Shown here piece after piece: positions 9,138-17,962 of a DNA stretch of 64,000 nt. The notes below the pieces were generated by a model that searched no databases, was not told the DNA's origin, and saw only the letters and a list, made by a program, of their open reading frames with translations. This DNA is from Kamptonema formosum PCC 10802 (GTDB lineage: Bacteria > Cyanobacteriota > Cyanobacteriia > Cyanobacteriales > Oscillatoriaceae), in assembly GCF_000332335.1 (NCBI RefSeq), contig NZ_KB235948.1, positions 888,718 through 952,717 on the forward strand. The letters run 5' to 3'. Position numbers and translations under genes: made by a program. Positions within the stretch are counted from its first letter, which is position 1. The number at the start of each line of letters is the position of its first letter.

Positions 9138-9325
9138 TATAGCAGCAGTCATATTGGGCCATCACTGGCGTGGGGAAAAAGGCGTAGGACAGGCGTCTCG
9201 TCTGTCCTACTGTCCTAAGAAAAGGCGTAGGACAGGCGTCTCGCCTGTCCTACTGTCCTAAGAAAAGGCGTAGGACAGGCGTCTCGCCTGTCCTGCTGTC
9301 CGTTCCCTAAGTGAATACTGCTATA
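9138..9325. mobile_element. MITE-like element, family B, with three internal tandem palindromes
   Basis: The ends TATAGCAGCAG (from 9138) and the inverted TACTGCTATA (to 9325, preceded by CCTAAGTGAA) match the family B termini seen at 45596-45710 and 50471-51474. The interior holds three tandem 43-bp units, each with the GGACAGGCG..CGCCTGTCC palindrome. The rest of the 8966-9535 spacer shows no gene. Confidence 0.65.
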
Positions 9326-9535
9326 ACAGAAATTTTGGGCACTTTTGTAGCGCTGCATCATTTCTATCATAAGCAGATTAAAAGCATAACAGCTGCCAGC
9401 ACCCTACCACACAGTTTCTTGTCTCCCTGACAGCCCCCATTCCCCAACCGGTTACAGTGTCGCCCCAGCTGACAGCCACTCTTACGGGAAGCCTGCGGCT
9501 ACAGGCGGGGAGCGAGGGCGTGACAGGTGAAACGT

Positions 9536-10459
9536 TTAAAAAATGATTAATGGGGTGTTATCTCCCCCATTCGAGCCGGCGAGGAGCGCCTGCAAGGCCG
9601 GTGACAGGCCCACTTGCCCCCCAATCAGGCCCAGAAACCCAGTGCCGGCGTGCTCAATCTCCAGAAACGCCGCCTGAGGGGGTGCCGGCTTGTAAATCCT
9701 GAATGTCCGCATCACCCCTAGGGTGGCCGCACTTTCCAGCGGGCCAATGAAGCTGGTATCCCGGTCTAAAAAATAGGGCTGCTGCGCCCAGTAAGCCATC
9801 TGGCTGGCATTGAGAAAATAGCAGCCAGAGTGGGGGTTGAGAGGGCGGCGGAAAGGCACCGGCGTTCCCATAATCTTGCCGTTCAGTTCGGGCTGCTCCC
9901 CCACGTTCTGAAATCTGGCGGTCGCCCGTGGGGCTATGTCCCCATCAATATAAGCTTTGCGCACAGCCCCGGCAACCGACACCTCATAGCGATTCGGCTG
10001 CAGCAGGTTGCCATCCCCCGTGATTTGCGCAAACCAGTTGAGCTTGACAAAAAACCACGGATCGTGCAAGCACAGGTCATCTTCTAAAAAGCAGTAGTAA
10101 TCATACTTGCCCAAGCCGTCTGCCAGCACAGCCTGACACTCAAAGCCCAACAGCATCGGCTCGGCGCTGGTAGCATGGTGAGTGTAGAGCTGGGGGGGCA
10201 GCGGAACCTGAGATAGAAGATGAAAGTCAGAGGTAGTGCACACGACAACATCAATATCGTGTGCTTGAGACTGGTTAGCCGGCAAGGCTTGGCGCTGGGC
10301 AATGTCAAGCACGCACTGCGAGTTGCCAAATAATTGGTGCAGCGCACTAACGCAGGCGGTCAAAGCTTGGATGCGGGGCTGTGGGTCTTTTCGTTGGGAA
10401 GCGTGGCGTCCGCCACCTTCGGGATTGAAAAAATGGGCAATAGTGAAGAGAATTCGCAT
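9536..10459 (-). CDS. Glycosyltransferase-like protein of unknown specificity
   Basis: A 307-residue soluble protein with no signal peptide. It begins MRILFTIAHFF followed by a Gly/His-rich loop, as in nucleotide-sugar-binding proteins. Near residue 125 it has YYCFLEDDLCLHDPWFF, an acidic cluster after a hydrophobic strand that looks like the metal/nucleotide-binding motif of GT-A glycosyltransferases, and later HSGCYFLNASQMAYW, as in acceptor-site regions. I do not recognise an exact family. It lies on the minus strand between the RTX gene and its secretion operon, so a role in glycosylating the exported surface protein is an attractive inference. Its start is taken at ATG 10459, which has no strong Shine-Dalgarno. 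Confidence 0.6.
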   Translation of the reverse strand: MRILFTIAHFFNPEGGGRHASQRKDPQPRIQALTACVSALHQLFGNSQCVLDIAQRQALPANQSQAHDIDVVVCTTSDFHLLSQVPLPPQLYTHHATSAEPMLLGFECQAVLADGLGKYDYYCFLEDDLCLHDPWFFVKLNWFAQITGDGNLLQPNRYEVSVAGAVRKAYIDGDIAPRATARFQNVGEQPELNGKIMGTPVPFRRPLNPHSGCYFLNASQMAYWAQQPYFLDRDTSFIGPLESAATLGVMRTFRIYKPAPPQAAFLEIEHAGTGFLGLIGGQVGLSPALQALLAGSNGGDNTPLIIF

Positions 10460-10838
10460 AGAGCCTGCTTTCCTTGAATCCGCGCCGAGGCACTTCTAGC
10501 ATTAACATTATTTTGTCTTTCCCGGCACCGTGGCGCGGTGGCGCGGTGGCACGATCGCCGGCTGTTCCTGAAACCGCCTGACCGCCAAACCTCTTCCCCT
10601 AACCCCCAATCCCTGACCCCTCTGAAGGCCCGCACCCCGCAGAGGTAACAATATAAAATACGGTTGATTACTCAGTAATTAAGGGCTGGCGAAAATATAA
10701 TAGTCTATCTTATCATAGTTTTAAGCCGTCGGTTGCCAATCCCAAATAAAAAATCCAAAAACCAAAATCGCTATAATACCGGCAATCAAAACACAAGCGA
10801 GTCAGCTGCAGCAGCTCGCAGAGTAAACCACCAGGAGA
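10460..10838. other. Intergenic region upstream of the secretion operon
   Basis: No gene is supported. It contains AT-rich DNA with a TATAAT at 10772-10777 (preceded by CGC) that could be the -10 of the PPIase-hlyB-hlyD operon, and a short run of AAATCC-type repeats (10740-10768). Confidence 0.45.
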
Positions 10839-11609
10839 ATGGGTGAATCCGAAGACATGACAGAACTTTTTCAAGTAGGCAATAGAGTCATCCAAGGACA
10901 CGAAATCCCGGCGCTGTTGAGCCGATACCAGCTGATGCCCCAATTTTTGCGGGGCATTATCATTGATGGAGCCATAGCCGACATTAGCTGCACCGACGAA
11001 GAGCGTCAGGCAGCGGTGGAGCGGATCTGCCAGCAGCTGCAGCTGACAGCCCCCCAAGCGCGGGAGGCGTGGCTGAAAAGCCAGGGCATGACGCTTGAGC
11101 AGATGGAGGAACTGGCTGTGCGGCCAGTTTTGCTGGAAAAATTCAAGGCAGCCACTTGGGGGGCCAAAGTAGAATCCTACTTCATGACTCGCAAGGGCAG
11201 CTTAGACCAAGTAGTCTACTCCCTAATTCGCACCCAAGACCTGGGGCTGGCCAACGAGATTTACTTTCGCATTCAAGAAGGGGAACAGTCCTTTGCCGAG
11301 TTGGCCAAGGAGTATTCTAAAGGGCCAGAAGCCCGCACCGGCGGTTTATTAGGGCCGGTGCCCCTGTCTCAGCCGCACCCAGCCATTGCCAAACTGCTTT
11401 CCGTCAGCCAGCCCGGACAGCTGTGGCCACCGCGAGCCCTGGCAGAGTGGATGGTGATTATCCGGCTGGAAAAATACATGCCGGCCCGGCTGGATGAAGC
11501 CATGCGCCGTCAGCTGATTGATGAAATGTTTGAAGAGTGGATCAAAACAGAAATCCAGAAAGTCAAGACGCTCCAGTCCCTGTGGTCAGCCTCCTCACCT
11601 TCGGCATGA
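10839..11609 (+). CDS. Parvulin-type peptidyl-prolyl isomerase of the secretion operon
   Basis: A protein of 250-256 residues, without signal peptide or membrane segment. The N-terminal 110 residues are helical and SurA-N-like (QFLRGIIIDGAIADISCTDEER). The C-terminal parvulin domain (about 125-220) shows ANEIYFRIQEGEQSFAELAK, the YSKGPEARTGGLLGPVP loop and a hydrophobic VSQPGQLWPP segment. Parvulins isomerise prolyl bonds and chaperone unfolded clients. The gene precedes an HlyB-type exporter in the same direction, so it probably keeps RTX substrates competent for export or helps them fold (inference). The start is ambiguous: ATG 10839 directly follows GGAGA, and the in-frame ATG at 10857 is an alternative. 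Confidence 0.82.
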   Translation: MGESEDMTELFQVGNRVIQGHEIPALLSRYQLMPQFLRGIIIDGAIADISCTDEERQAAVERICQQLQLTAPQAREAWLKSQGMTLEQMEELAVRPVLLEKFKAATWGAKVESYFMTRKGSLDQVVYSLIRTQDLGLANEIYFRIQEGEQSFAELAKEYSKGPEARTGGLLGPVPLSQPHPAIAKLLSVSQPGQLWPPRALAEWMVIIRLEKYMPARLDEAMRRQLIDEMFEEWIKTEIQKVKTLQSLWSASSPSA

Positions 11610-12074
11610 GCGGGCCGCCAATATTGGGCCCGGGCAGATTTCGCGGACATCGGGCCGGCAGGCTATCACAAATGTGAGCTACAATAGATTCTGGTGCCAA
11701 TAGCTGTGGCGCTCTACCGGCACTCACATGCGTGCGTGTGATACCTGGCGGAGCGGCAGCGATATTGTATTGCATTTTGGCAGCAGGGCGGCATCCACAC
11801 CTTGAGCTAGTTTTAAAGCGTGTTATAAAGCGGTGAATTGCGCAAGAGAACATTACTTAAAGTTACCATCGGAGCAGAGCTATGGGAGGAGTGGCACCAG
11901 GATGACTGAAACTTTTTGCATTCATCGCTCAACCCGCCTGCTGTCCCCCCTAGGCGCGAACGCGGGGAGGGGGTTAGGGGGTGGGGTTGATCCCACGCTC
12001 GGTGCAATCGGGTTCGTTTCATCCTTTTGATGTGGGACGCTCTATTTTAGATTAGCAAGTTCAGCACTTCCCGT
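11610..12074. other. Spacer with G/C-rich repeat
   Basis: No supported gene. At 11945-11990 it holds the CGCGGGGAGGGGGTTAGGGG-type repeat that also occurs at 46045-46105 and 51660-51725 beside the two paralogous RTX genes. The rest is unique sequence. Confidence 0.5.
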
Positions 12075-15000
12075 ATGACCCAAACTGTTTCCCCGACCGA
12101 AATCCGAGATTTTTTGGCGCAAACGGCTCCGTTCGACCGGCTCGGCGTTAGGGACCTTGAAGCAATGGCCAACAAATGCCAGCTGCTGCGCTACCGCACT
12201 GGACAGCCGCTATTTGAGCGGGAAAAAATGCCGGTCATGGCCGCCATTATCTATGAGGGACAGGCGCGAGTGCTCGGCTACGACCAGCGCAGCCAGATGC
12301 CGGTGAGCTTGAAACTGGCAGGACCGGGAGAAATTCTCGGCTGGGCCAGCTTGGTGCGGGGCGTGCCGGGGGAAACCGCCATCGCATCCAAAGAACTGAT
12401 CGCCATTGCCCTGCCGGCGGCAGACTTTCTAGAGTGCCTGGACACGCAAGCGAATTTTGGCCAAGCCTTTCGGGAGCGGGCCGACTTGAGTGAAGTCTTT
12501 GAACTGGTGAGCGCCGAACTGCAGCGGCGGGCGGATGGGACAGTCAATCTCAAAGAACTAGTTTTGCAAGTGCTGCCTGAGGTCAAGGTGCTGAACCTGC
12601 CCCCGGGCAAACTGGATCTGGCCAAATTAGACCCGAACTGGCTGTGGCTAGTCAGCAGCGGGCCATTGGGAGATTTGCCGGTCGGCAGCAGGCTATTTCT
12701 CGACGAGCCAGATCGCTCCCTGTCCGTGCCCGGAAAAAGAGGAGCTCGGTTGCTGGGTTTGCAGCTTAGCACATTAGAAGCAAAAACGCAAGAGGAAACA
12801 GGCAGCGGGCAGAGCGCCCCACCGGCTCAAAGTGCCGGTGCTAGCCCGCCTGCGGTCACGCAATTGCAGGAAAACGGTCGCGGTGGGGGGCTGGCAGTAA
12901 TCGACGCGCCGGCGCGAGTTCCCGAGCCGCCCCCAGATCCAGACGCAGCGCCGGTGAAATTCCCGTTCGTGCGGGGGAAAGGCCAGATAGGTGCCCCAAC
13001 CGCTTGCTTCGAGATGCTGAGCAAGTATATGGGCGGAACATTTCGCCGGGACATCATCCGCAAAGTGCTGGACAACCAGCTGAAAACCAAAGGGCAAATT
13101 TCCCTGCAAACCTGCGGTGCCGTCGTGGAAATGATGGGGATACGCGCCCAGCTGGTGCAAGTCCCAACAGAAGCTGTCGGCAGGCTCAAAGCACCGGCAC
13201 TCGTTGCCTGGGAAGAGAGCTTCGCCATCCTCTACAGCATCAGCGAACGAGAAATCGTGATGGCGGTGCCAGAGCGGGGCATTATTCGCAAACGTCCCGG
13301 GGATTTTGGCGAAGCGTGGGGGGAAGTAGCGCAGGTGCTGCTGCTGCAGCCTCCCCGAGGCGAGCCAAAGGAAAAGTTCGGCCTCGGCTGGTTTGTCCCA
13401 GTAATCATTAAATATCGCGGCGTCTTAACCCAAGTCTTTGTCGCTTCATTTTTTGTCCAGATGTTCGGGCTGGCTAACCCGGTCATCACCCAGGTGATCA
13501 TTGACAAAGTGCTCGTGCAGCGCAGCATCGAAACTCTGGATGTCCTGGGGGCCTTCATGCTGGGAATGGCCCTGTTTGAAGCCCTGCTCACCTCCTTGCG
13601 CACCTATCTGTTTGTGGACACCACCAACCGGATTGACCTCAGTCTGGGGACGGAGGTGATTGACCACTTGCTGCGGCTGCCACTGACCTACTTTGACAAC
13701 CGGCGGGTGGGCGAGCTGGCGGGACGGATGAACGAGCTCGACAAAATCCGGCAGTTCCTCACCGGCACAGCCCTGACGGTGGTGCTAGATGCCGTATTTT
13801 CGGTGATCTACATCGTCGTCATGTTTATTTACAGCTGGCTGCTGTCCATTGTGGCTCTGGCCACGGTGCCCCTATTTGCCATCCTCACTTTGCTGGTGTC
13901 CCCGATCGTGCGAGGGCAGCTGCGCCGCCGAGCTGAGCGCTATGCGGACACAGAATCCTATCTCGTGGAAGTGCTCTCCGGGATTCAAACCGTCAAAGCC
14001 CAGAACATCGAACTGCAATCCCGCTGGAAGTGGCTCGACCGCTATGCGCGATACGTCAGTGCCGGGTTTAAATCCGTCCTCACCTCCAGCACCGCCAGCT
14101 CTGTGAGCGGCTTCTTGCAAAAGCTGTCCGGACTGATGCTGCTGTGGGCGGGAGCCTATCTGGTGCTAAAGAATGAAATGACCTTGGGGCAGCTGATCGC
14201 CTTCCGGATTATTGCCGGCTATGTCACCAGCCCCCTGCTGCGCTTGGTGCAGCTGTGGCAGAACTTCCAAGAAACTGCCCTGTCCATTGAGCGGCTCAGC
14301 GACATTCTCGACTCACCCCAAGAAGCGGACGAAGACAACCGCACCAACATCCCCCTCCCGGAAGTGAAAGGCACCGTCGCCTTTGAGGGAGTGTCTTTCC
14401 GCTTCACCCAGAGCGGCCCGCTGCAACTGGCAAATGTCAACTTAGAATTTCCTCCCGGTACGTTTGTTGGCATTGTCGGTCAGAGTGGCTCCGGCAAGAG
14501 TACCCTGATGAAGTTGCTGCAGCGTCTTTATGAACCCCTGTCTGGCCGAATTAAAATTGATGGCTATGACATCAGTAAAGTAGAGCTGTATTCGCTGCGC
14601 CGCCAGATTGGCATGGTGCTGCAAGATACCCTGCTATTCAACGGCACAGTGCAGGAGAATATTTCCCTGCACAATCCAGAAGCCAGTACGGAGGAGATTA
14701 TCGAGGCGGCGAAAGTAGCAGTCGCCCACGATTTCGTTATGGGTCTGCCCAATGGCTACAACACGCTGGTGGGAGAGCGGGGCTCATCCCTGTCCGGGGG
14801 GCAGCGCCAGCGGATTGCCATCGCCCGCACAGTCCTGCAAAAGCCTAAAATACTGATTCTGGATGAAGCGACCAGCGCCCTCGATTACAAATCGGAGCGA
14901 CTTGTCAGCGAGAACTTAGGGGCTACCTTTAAGGGCACCACGGTCTTTTTCATCACTCACCGGCTGTCCACGGTGAGAAATGCCGATGCGATCATCATGA

Positions 15001-15101
15001 TGGATCAGGGTTCTGTGGTTGAGCAGGGCACCCACGACGAATTAATGGCCCTTAAAGGGCTTTACTACTGCCTCTATCAGCAACAGGAGTCACAGCTGTG
15101 A
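12075..15101 (+). CDS. Type I secretion ABC exporter (HlyB-like) with cNMP-binding-like N-terminus and inactive C39 domain
   Basis: The 1008-residue protein has four parts. Residues 1-130 form a cyclic-nucleotide-binding/Crp-like beta-roll (GPGEILGWASLVRG). A linker follows, then a C39 peptidase-like domain at about 300-420. A six-helix ABC transmembrane domain spans about 440-710. The ATPase has Walker A GQSGSGKST (about 800), signature LSGGQRQR (about 905) and Walker B ILILDEAT (about 925). In the C39-like domain the catalytic Cys position reads Ala (QIGAPTACFEM against the active QxDCGxAC pattern), so it should bind RTX substrates without cleaving them, as in HlyB. It forms the inner-membrane pump with the HlyD protein encoded next; the 4-base GTGA overlap indicates coupling. 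An outer-membrane TolC partner is not in this window. Confidence 0.93.
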   Translation: MTQTVSPTEIRDFLAQTAPFDRLGVRDLEAMANKCQLLRYRTGQPLFEREKMPVMAAIIYEGQARVLGYDQRSQMPVSLKLAGPGEILGWASLVRGVPGETAIASKELIAIALPAADFLECLDTQANFGQAFRERADLSEVFELVSAELQRRADGTVNLKELVLQVLPEVKVLNLPPGKLDLAKLDPNWLWLVSSGPLGDLPVGSRLFLDEPDRSLSVPGKRGARLLGLQLSTLEAKTQEETGSGQSAPPAQSAGASPPAVTQLQENGRGGGLAVIDAPARVPEPPPDPDAAPVKFPFVRGKGQIGAPTACFEMLSKYMGGTFRRDIIRKVLDNQLKTKGQISLQTCGAVVEMMGIRAQLVQVPTEAVGRLKAPALVAWEESFAILYSISEREIVMAVPERGIIRKRPGDFGEAWGEVAQVLLLQPPRGEPKEKFGLGWFVPVIIKYRGVLTQVFVASFFVQMFGLANPVITQVIIDKVLVQRSIETLDVLGAFMLGMALFEALLTSLRTYLFVDTTNRIDLSLGTEVIDHLLRLPLTYFDNRRVGELAGRMNELDKIRQFLTGTALTVVLDAVFSVIYIVVMFIYSWLLSIVALATVPLFAILTLLVSPIVRGQLRRRAERYADTESYLVEVLSGIQTVKAQNIELQSRWKWLDRYARYVSAGFKSVLTSSTASSVSGFLQKLSGLMLLWAGAYLVLKNEMTLGQLIAFRIIAGYVTSPLLRLVQLWQNFQETALSIERLSDILDSPQEADEDNRTNIPLPEVKGTVAFEGVSFRFTQSGPLQLANVNLEFPPGTFVGIVGQSGSGKSTLMKLLQRLYEPLSGRIKIDGYDISKVELYSLRRQIGMVLQDTLLFNGTVQENISLHNPEASTEEIIEAAKVAVAHDFVMGLPNGYNTLVGERGSSLSGGQRQRIAIARTVLQKPKILILDEATSALDYKSERLVSENLGATFKGTTVFFITHRLSTVRNADAIIMMDQGSVVEQGTHDELMALKGLYYCLYQQQESQL

Positions 15102-16789
15102 AATCCGCACAACCATTCGACCGGCCCGTGAAACCGTCGGAAACCTTCGACCAGCCCGTCATTTTAGAGCAGCCTTCTATCTGGGCGCAAATCTTTGTCT
15201 GGCTGATTATTGGCGTCACGACATCGGCCCTGCTTTGGGCCTATTTTGCCAAAATCGATCAAGCGGTTCCTGCCGCCGGAAAATTGGAACCGGAAGACGC
15301 CGCCCAAGACGTCAGACCGCCCACCGGCGGGGTGGTGCGCGAAGTTCTGGTTAAAGATGGAAATTTTGTAAAAAAAGGCGAAATCTTGCTGACGCTTGAC
15401 CCCACTTCCCCTCAAGCTGATGTGGAGACTCTCCGCAACCAGAGAGAGGCTCTCCTGAGAGAAAATCAATACTACGACAAAGCCCTCAATGGCGGCAATC
15501 CGGTAGGGGCTGGGTCAGACTTAGAATCCCTGTCGCGGGAGCGCAATACCCTGCTGGCAGAAAATGACGTTTACCAGGCGCTAATTGATGGGAGCAACCT
15601 GCTAGGAGTGGGGGCACCGCGAAACTTCAACAGCACCCAACAAACTCTTTGGGAAGCCCACAGAAGGGAATATATCGCTCTGGAGTCTACGGGGCGATTG
15701 AAGGTTGAGGAATTGGAAAAGCAGCGCAGCCAGGTGCGAGGACAGCTAGAGGCCGGCCTCCGACAGGTAGCTATCGCCAAGGAACAGTTACCAAAGGCTG
15801 TCAGCCAAGTGGCAACCGCCCGGGTGCAATTAGAAACACTCCAGAGACAAAAAGAAAAGAACGAACAGGTTCTAGCGCTGAATAAACAGATTTTGGATCA
15901 GGTGTCGCCCCTGGTAGAAGAAGGGGCGCTCTCTAAGCTGCAAAAACAGCGCCAGGAGCAAGAAGTTTTGACCCGCCAAGCTGATGTCCTGTCCGGGGAA
16001 TCTCAACTGCTGAACGCCCAAAATGAAATCGTCACCCGCCAGAGGGAGGTCTTGACCAGTCAAAATGAGATGGATGCCCGACAAGCTGAGGCGGACAGGC
16101 TGGCAGCGGAAGAGCAGCGGATCAAGGTCGAAATATCCCGGACGATTGAAGAGTGGAATAGCTCGAAAGCTTCCTGGGTAAGAGATAAACAAGATAAAAT
16201 TCAAAGCAACAAGCAGCGGATCGCACAGCTGGATAACGAAATCAGTCAGAAGAAACTGGAAAACCAAAAGCAGCTCACTCAGCTCAATGGCCAGTTAACC
16301 AAGGCTCAGCAAGCACTTCAGTACCAAGAAGTGCGGTCGCCCATCGATGGGTATGTTTTCGATCTCAAAGCGGCACCGGGGTATGTGGCCAGGGAAGTCG
16401 AGCAGAATCCTATCCTGAAAATTATTCCGAATCAGACTCTCGTTGCCTCGGTATACATTCAGAATAAGGATATTGCCCTGGTGAGGGAAGGCCAGAAAGT
16501 GGATATCAACATTGAAGCTTTCCCCTCAATGGAATTTGGGACGATAGAAGGCACTTTGAAATCGATTGGCAAAGATGCTTTGCCACCGACTCAAGAACGC
16601 CAATACTATTCTTTCCCCGCCAAAATTACTCTGGACCGGCAAGCGTTTAAAGTGGATGATGGCCGGGAGGTTAAGTTACAGTCTGGCATGGCAGTTCAGG
16701 CTACTGTCAAAATCGGCAAGCGGACTGTTATGGATATGTTCCTTGACCGCATGGACCGGAAGATGAAAACGTTAGAGACTGTTAAGTGA
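15098..16789 (+). CDS. HlyD-family membrane fusion protein (periplasmic adaptor)
   Basis: 563 residues. A short cytoplasmic tail is followed by one transmembrane helix (about 29-50: AQIFVWLIIGVTTSALLWAYF). The first lipoyl/barrel half is marked by PPTGGVVREVLVKDGNFVKKG, and a very long alpha-hairpin (about 110-410) is rich in Gln, Glu and Lys. The second half has EVRSPIDGYVFDLKAAPGYVA and a C-terminal beta-barrel. HlyD proteins bridge the inner-membrane ABC pump to TolC. Translation starts at GTG 15098, overlapping the exporter stop (TGA 15099-15101). The hairpin is longer than in E. coli HlyD, as is common in cyanobacteria. Confidence 0.93.
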   Translation: MKSAQPFDRPVKPSETFDQPVILEQPSIWAQIFVWLIIGVTTSALLWAYFAKIDQAVPAAGKLEPEDAAQDVRPPTGGVVREVLVKDGNFVKKGEILLTLDPTSPQADVETLRNQREALLRENQYYDKALNGGNPVGAGSDLESLSRERNTLLAENDVYQALIDGSNLLGVGAPRNFNSTQQTLWEAHRREYIALESTGRLKVEELEKQRSQVRGQLEAGLRQVAIAKEQLPKAVSQVATARVQLETLQRQKEKNEQVLALNKQILDQVSPLVEEGALSKLQKQRQEQEVLTRQADVLSGESQLLNAQNEIVTRQREVLTSQNEMDARQAEADRLAAEEQRIKVEISRTIEEWNSSKASWVRDKQDKIQSNKQRIAQLDNEISQKKLENQKQLTQLNGQLTKAQQALQYQEVRSPIDGYVFDLKAAPGYVAREVEQNPILKIIPNQTLVASVYIQNKDIALVREGQKVDINIEAFPSMEFGTIEGTLKSIGKDALPPTQERQYYSFPAKITLDRQAFKVDDGREVKLQSGMAVQATVKIGKRTVMDMFLDRMDRKMKTLETVK

Positions 16790-16848
16790 CATGGCATGGG
16801 GCATGGGGCATGGGGTATGGGGCATGGGGCATGGGGCATGGGGGCGAT
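16790..16848. repeat. GCATGGG tandem heptamers
   Basis: About eight near-perfect GCATGGG units start immediately after the HlyD stop codon. The reverse orientation of the same motif occurs at 17310-17400. Confidence 0.85.
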
Positions 16849-16884
16849 CTCACTCAAATACCCTTGAATATTTTGTGTGCAATT

Positions 16885-17315
16885 CGCACACATTTCTTGT
16901 TTCCGGAAGAAAGCATCTATAACCTTTCTCATATTAGTGAGGTACTGAGAAACCCGGTTTCTTTAAGAAACCGGGTTTCTGGGCCTAACGTTCATCCAAC
17001 TGAGAATCGCTATATACAAAACCCGTCTAAAGGCGTATTTTAGAAAAACCATTCTTTCGGATGGAGCTAAATTTGAGTGCTTGGTGTCCCATCCGCACGC
17101 CCGCATGGGCCACAGGCCAGGGCAAAAGAGGGCCCAAGGGCCAACTTTCAGCCGGTTGCCCGAGGATAGGAGGCGCTGGCAAGGCGCACATTTCTTACTT
17201 CCGGAAGAACGCATATATACAAAACCAGGCTGCAGGCCGTATTTTGTAAAAACTTTTCTTTCGGATATCCCTAAATTTGAATAATTGGCCTCCCATACGC
17301 ACGCCCGCATGGGTC
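16885..17315 (+). repeat. Imperfect direct repeat (two copies), one split by a MITE
   Basis: Copy 1 (16885-16917 plus 17015-17112) and copy 2 (17186-17312) share the blocks CACATTTCTT, TTCCGGAAGAA, TACAAAACC, CTTTCGGAT, CTAAATTTGA and CGCACGCCCGCATGGG in the same order. Copy 1 is interrupted by the MITE at 16918-17014. No gene is visible in 16849-17413. Confidence 0.75.
16918..17014. mobile_element. MITE-like element, family A, inserted in a repeat copy
   Basis: Ends TATAACCTTTCTCA (16918) and TGAGAATCGCTATA (to 17014) surround the AAACCCGGTTTCT palindrome (16950-16980). The uninterrupted partner copy at 17186-17312 shows the empty site, and removing the element while leaving one TA rejoins the flanks. 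Confidence 0.75.
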
Positions 17316-17413
17316 TTCCCATGCGATGATGCCCCATGCGCCATGCGATGATGCCCCATGCGCCATGCCCCATGCCGGGTGCGCCACACCCAATGCCCAA
17401 TCCCCAATAAGCG

Positions 17414-17962
17414 ATGAATATTATCCCCACTGAAATTCCAGATGTCTTGCTGATCGAGCCGAGGGTGTTTTCCGACGAGCGAGGCTTTTTTTATGAAAGC
17501 TTCAACCGGCGGGCTTTTGCTGAGAAAACCGGCGTCAGCCTCGAATTTGTCCAAGACAACCACTCCCGTTCCGCCCAAAATGTCCTCCGGGGCTTGCACT
17601 ACCAGATCCAGCAGCCCCAAGGTAAACTGGTGCGCGTCGCCGCCGGCGAGGTGTTTGACGTTGCTGTGGATATCCGAAAAAGCTCGCCCACTTTTGGCCA
17701 GTGGGTCGGTTTCTCCCTCAGTGCGGAAAACCGCCGCCAGCTGTGGATACCCCCCGGATTCGCCCACGGCTTTTTCACGGTTTCGCCCGCCGCTGAGGTG
17801 CTCTACAAAACCACCGACTATTACGCTGCGCCCCACGACCGGTGTATTATTTGGAATGACCCCGACCTGGCCATTGACTGGCCCCTCAACGGTGCGGTGC
17901 CGGTGCTGTCGCCCAAAGACCAAGCCGGCCTGCCTTTTAAAACAGCGGAGGTTTTTCCTTGA
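17414..17962 (+). CDS. rfbC: dTDP-4-dehydrorhamnose 3,5-epimerase
   Basis: RmlC inverts C-3 and C-5 of dTDP-4-keto-6-deoxyglucose in dTDP-L-rhamnose synthesis. At 182 residues it has the normal length of this cupin family. Motifs: PRVFSDERGFFYESFN near residue 17, QDNHSRSAQNVLRGLHYQ (about 47-64, with the active-site His), VFDVAVDIRKSSPTFG, and PPGFAHGF with the second conserved His. The stop overlaps the TTG start of rfbD (TTGA at 17959-17962), so the two are coupled. The dehydratase rfbB is not in the window. Confidence 0.95.
   Translation: MNIIPTEIPDVLLIEPRVFSDERGFFYESFNRRAFAEKTGVSLEFVQDNHSRSAQNVLRGLHYQIQQPQGKLVRVAAGEVFDVAVDIRKSSPTFGQWVGFSLSAENRRQLWIPPGFAHGFFTVSPAAEVLYKTTDYYAAPHDRCIIWNDPDLAIDWPLNGAVPVLSPKDQAGLPFKTAEVFP

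Noticed and set aside
9177..9303. CRISPR-like array
   Set aside because: Units are contiguous 43-bp tandem copies without variable spacers, are palindromic over most of their length, and sit within MITE ends; no cas genes nearby.
13004..13667. Frames of about 120-135 residues on both strands inside the HlyB-like gene
   Set aside because: Shadow frames of a strongly supported ABC exporter in GC-rich DNA.
17061..17923. Small frames across 17061-17430 and a 242-residue minus-strand frame over rfbC
   Set aside because: The former consist of translated repeats; the latter is antisense to a clear rfbC gene.
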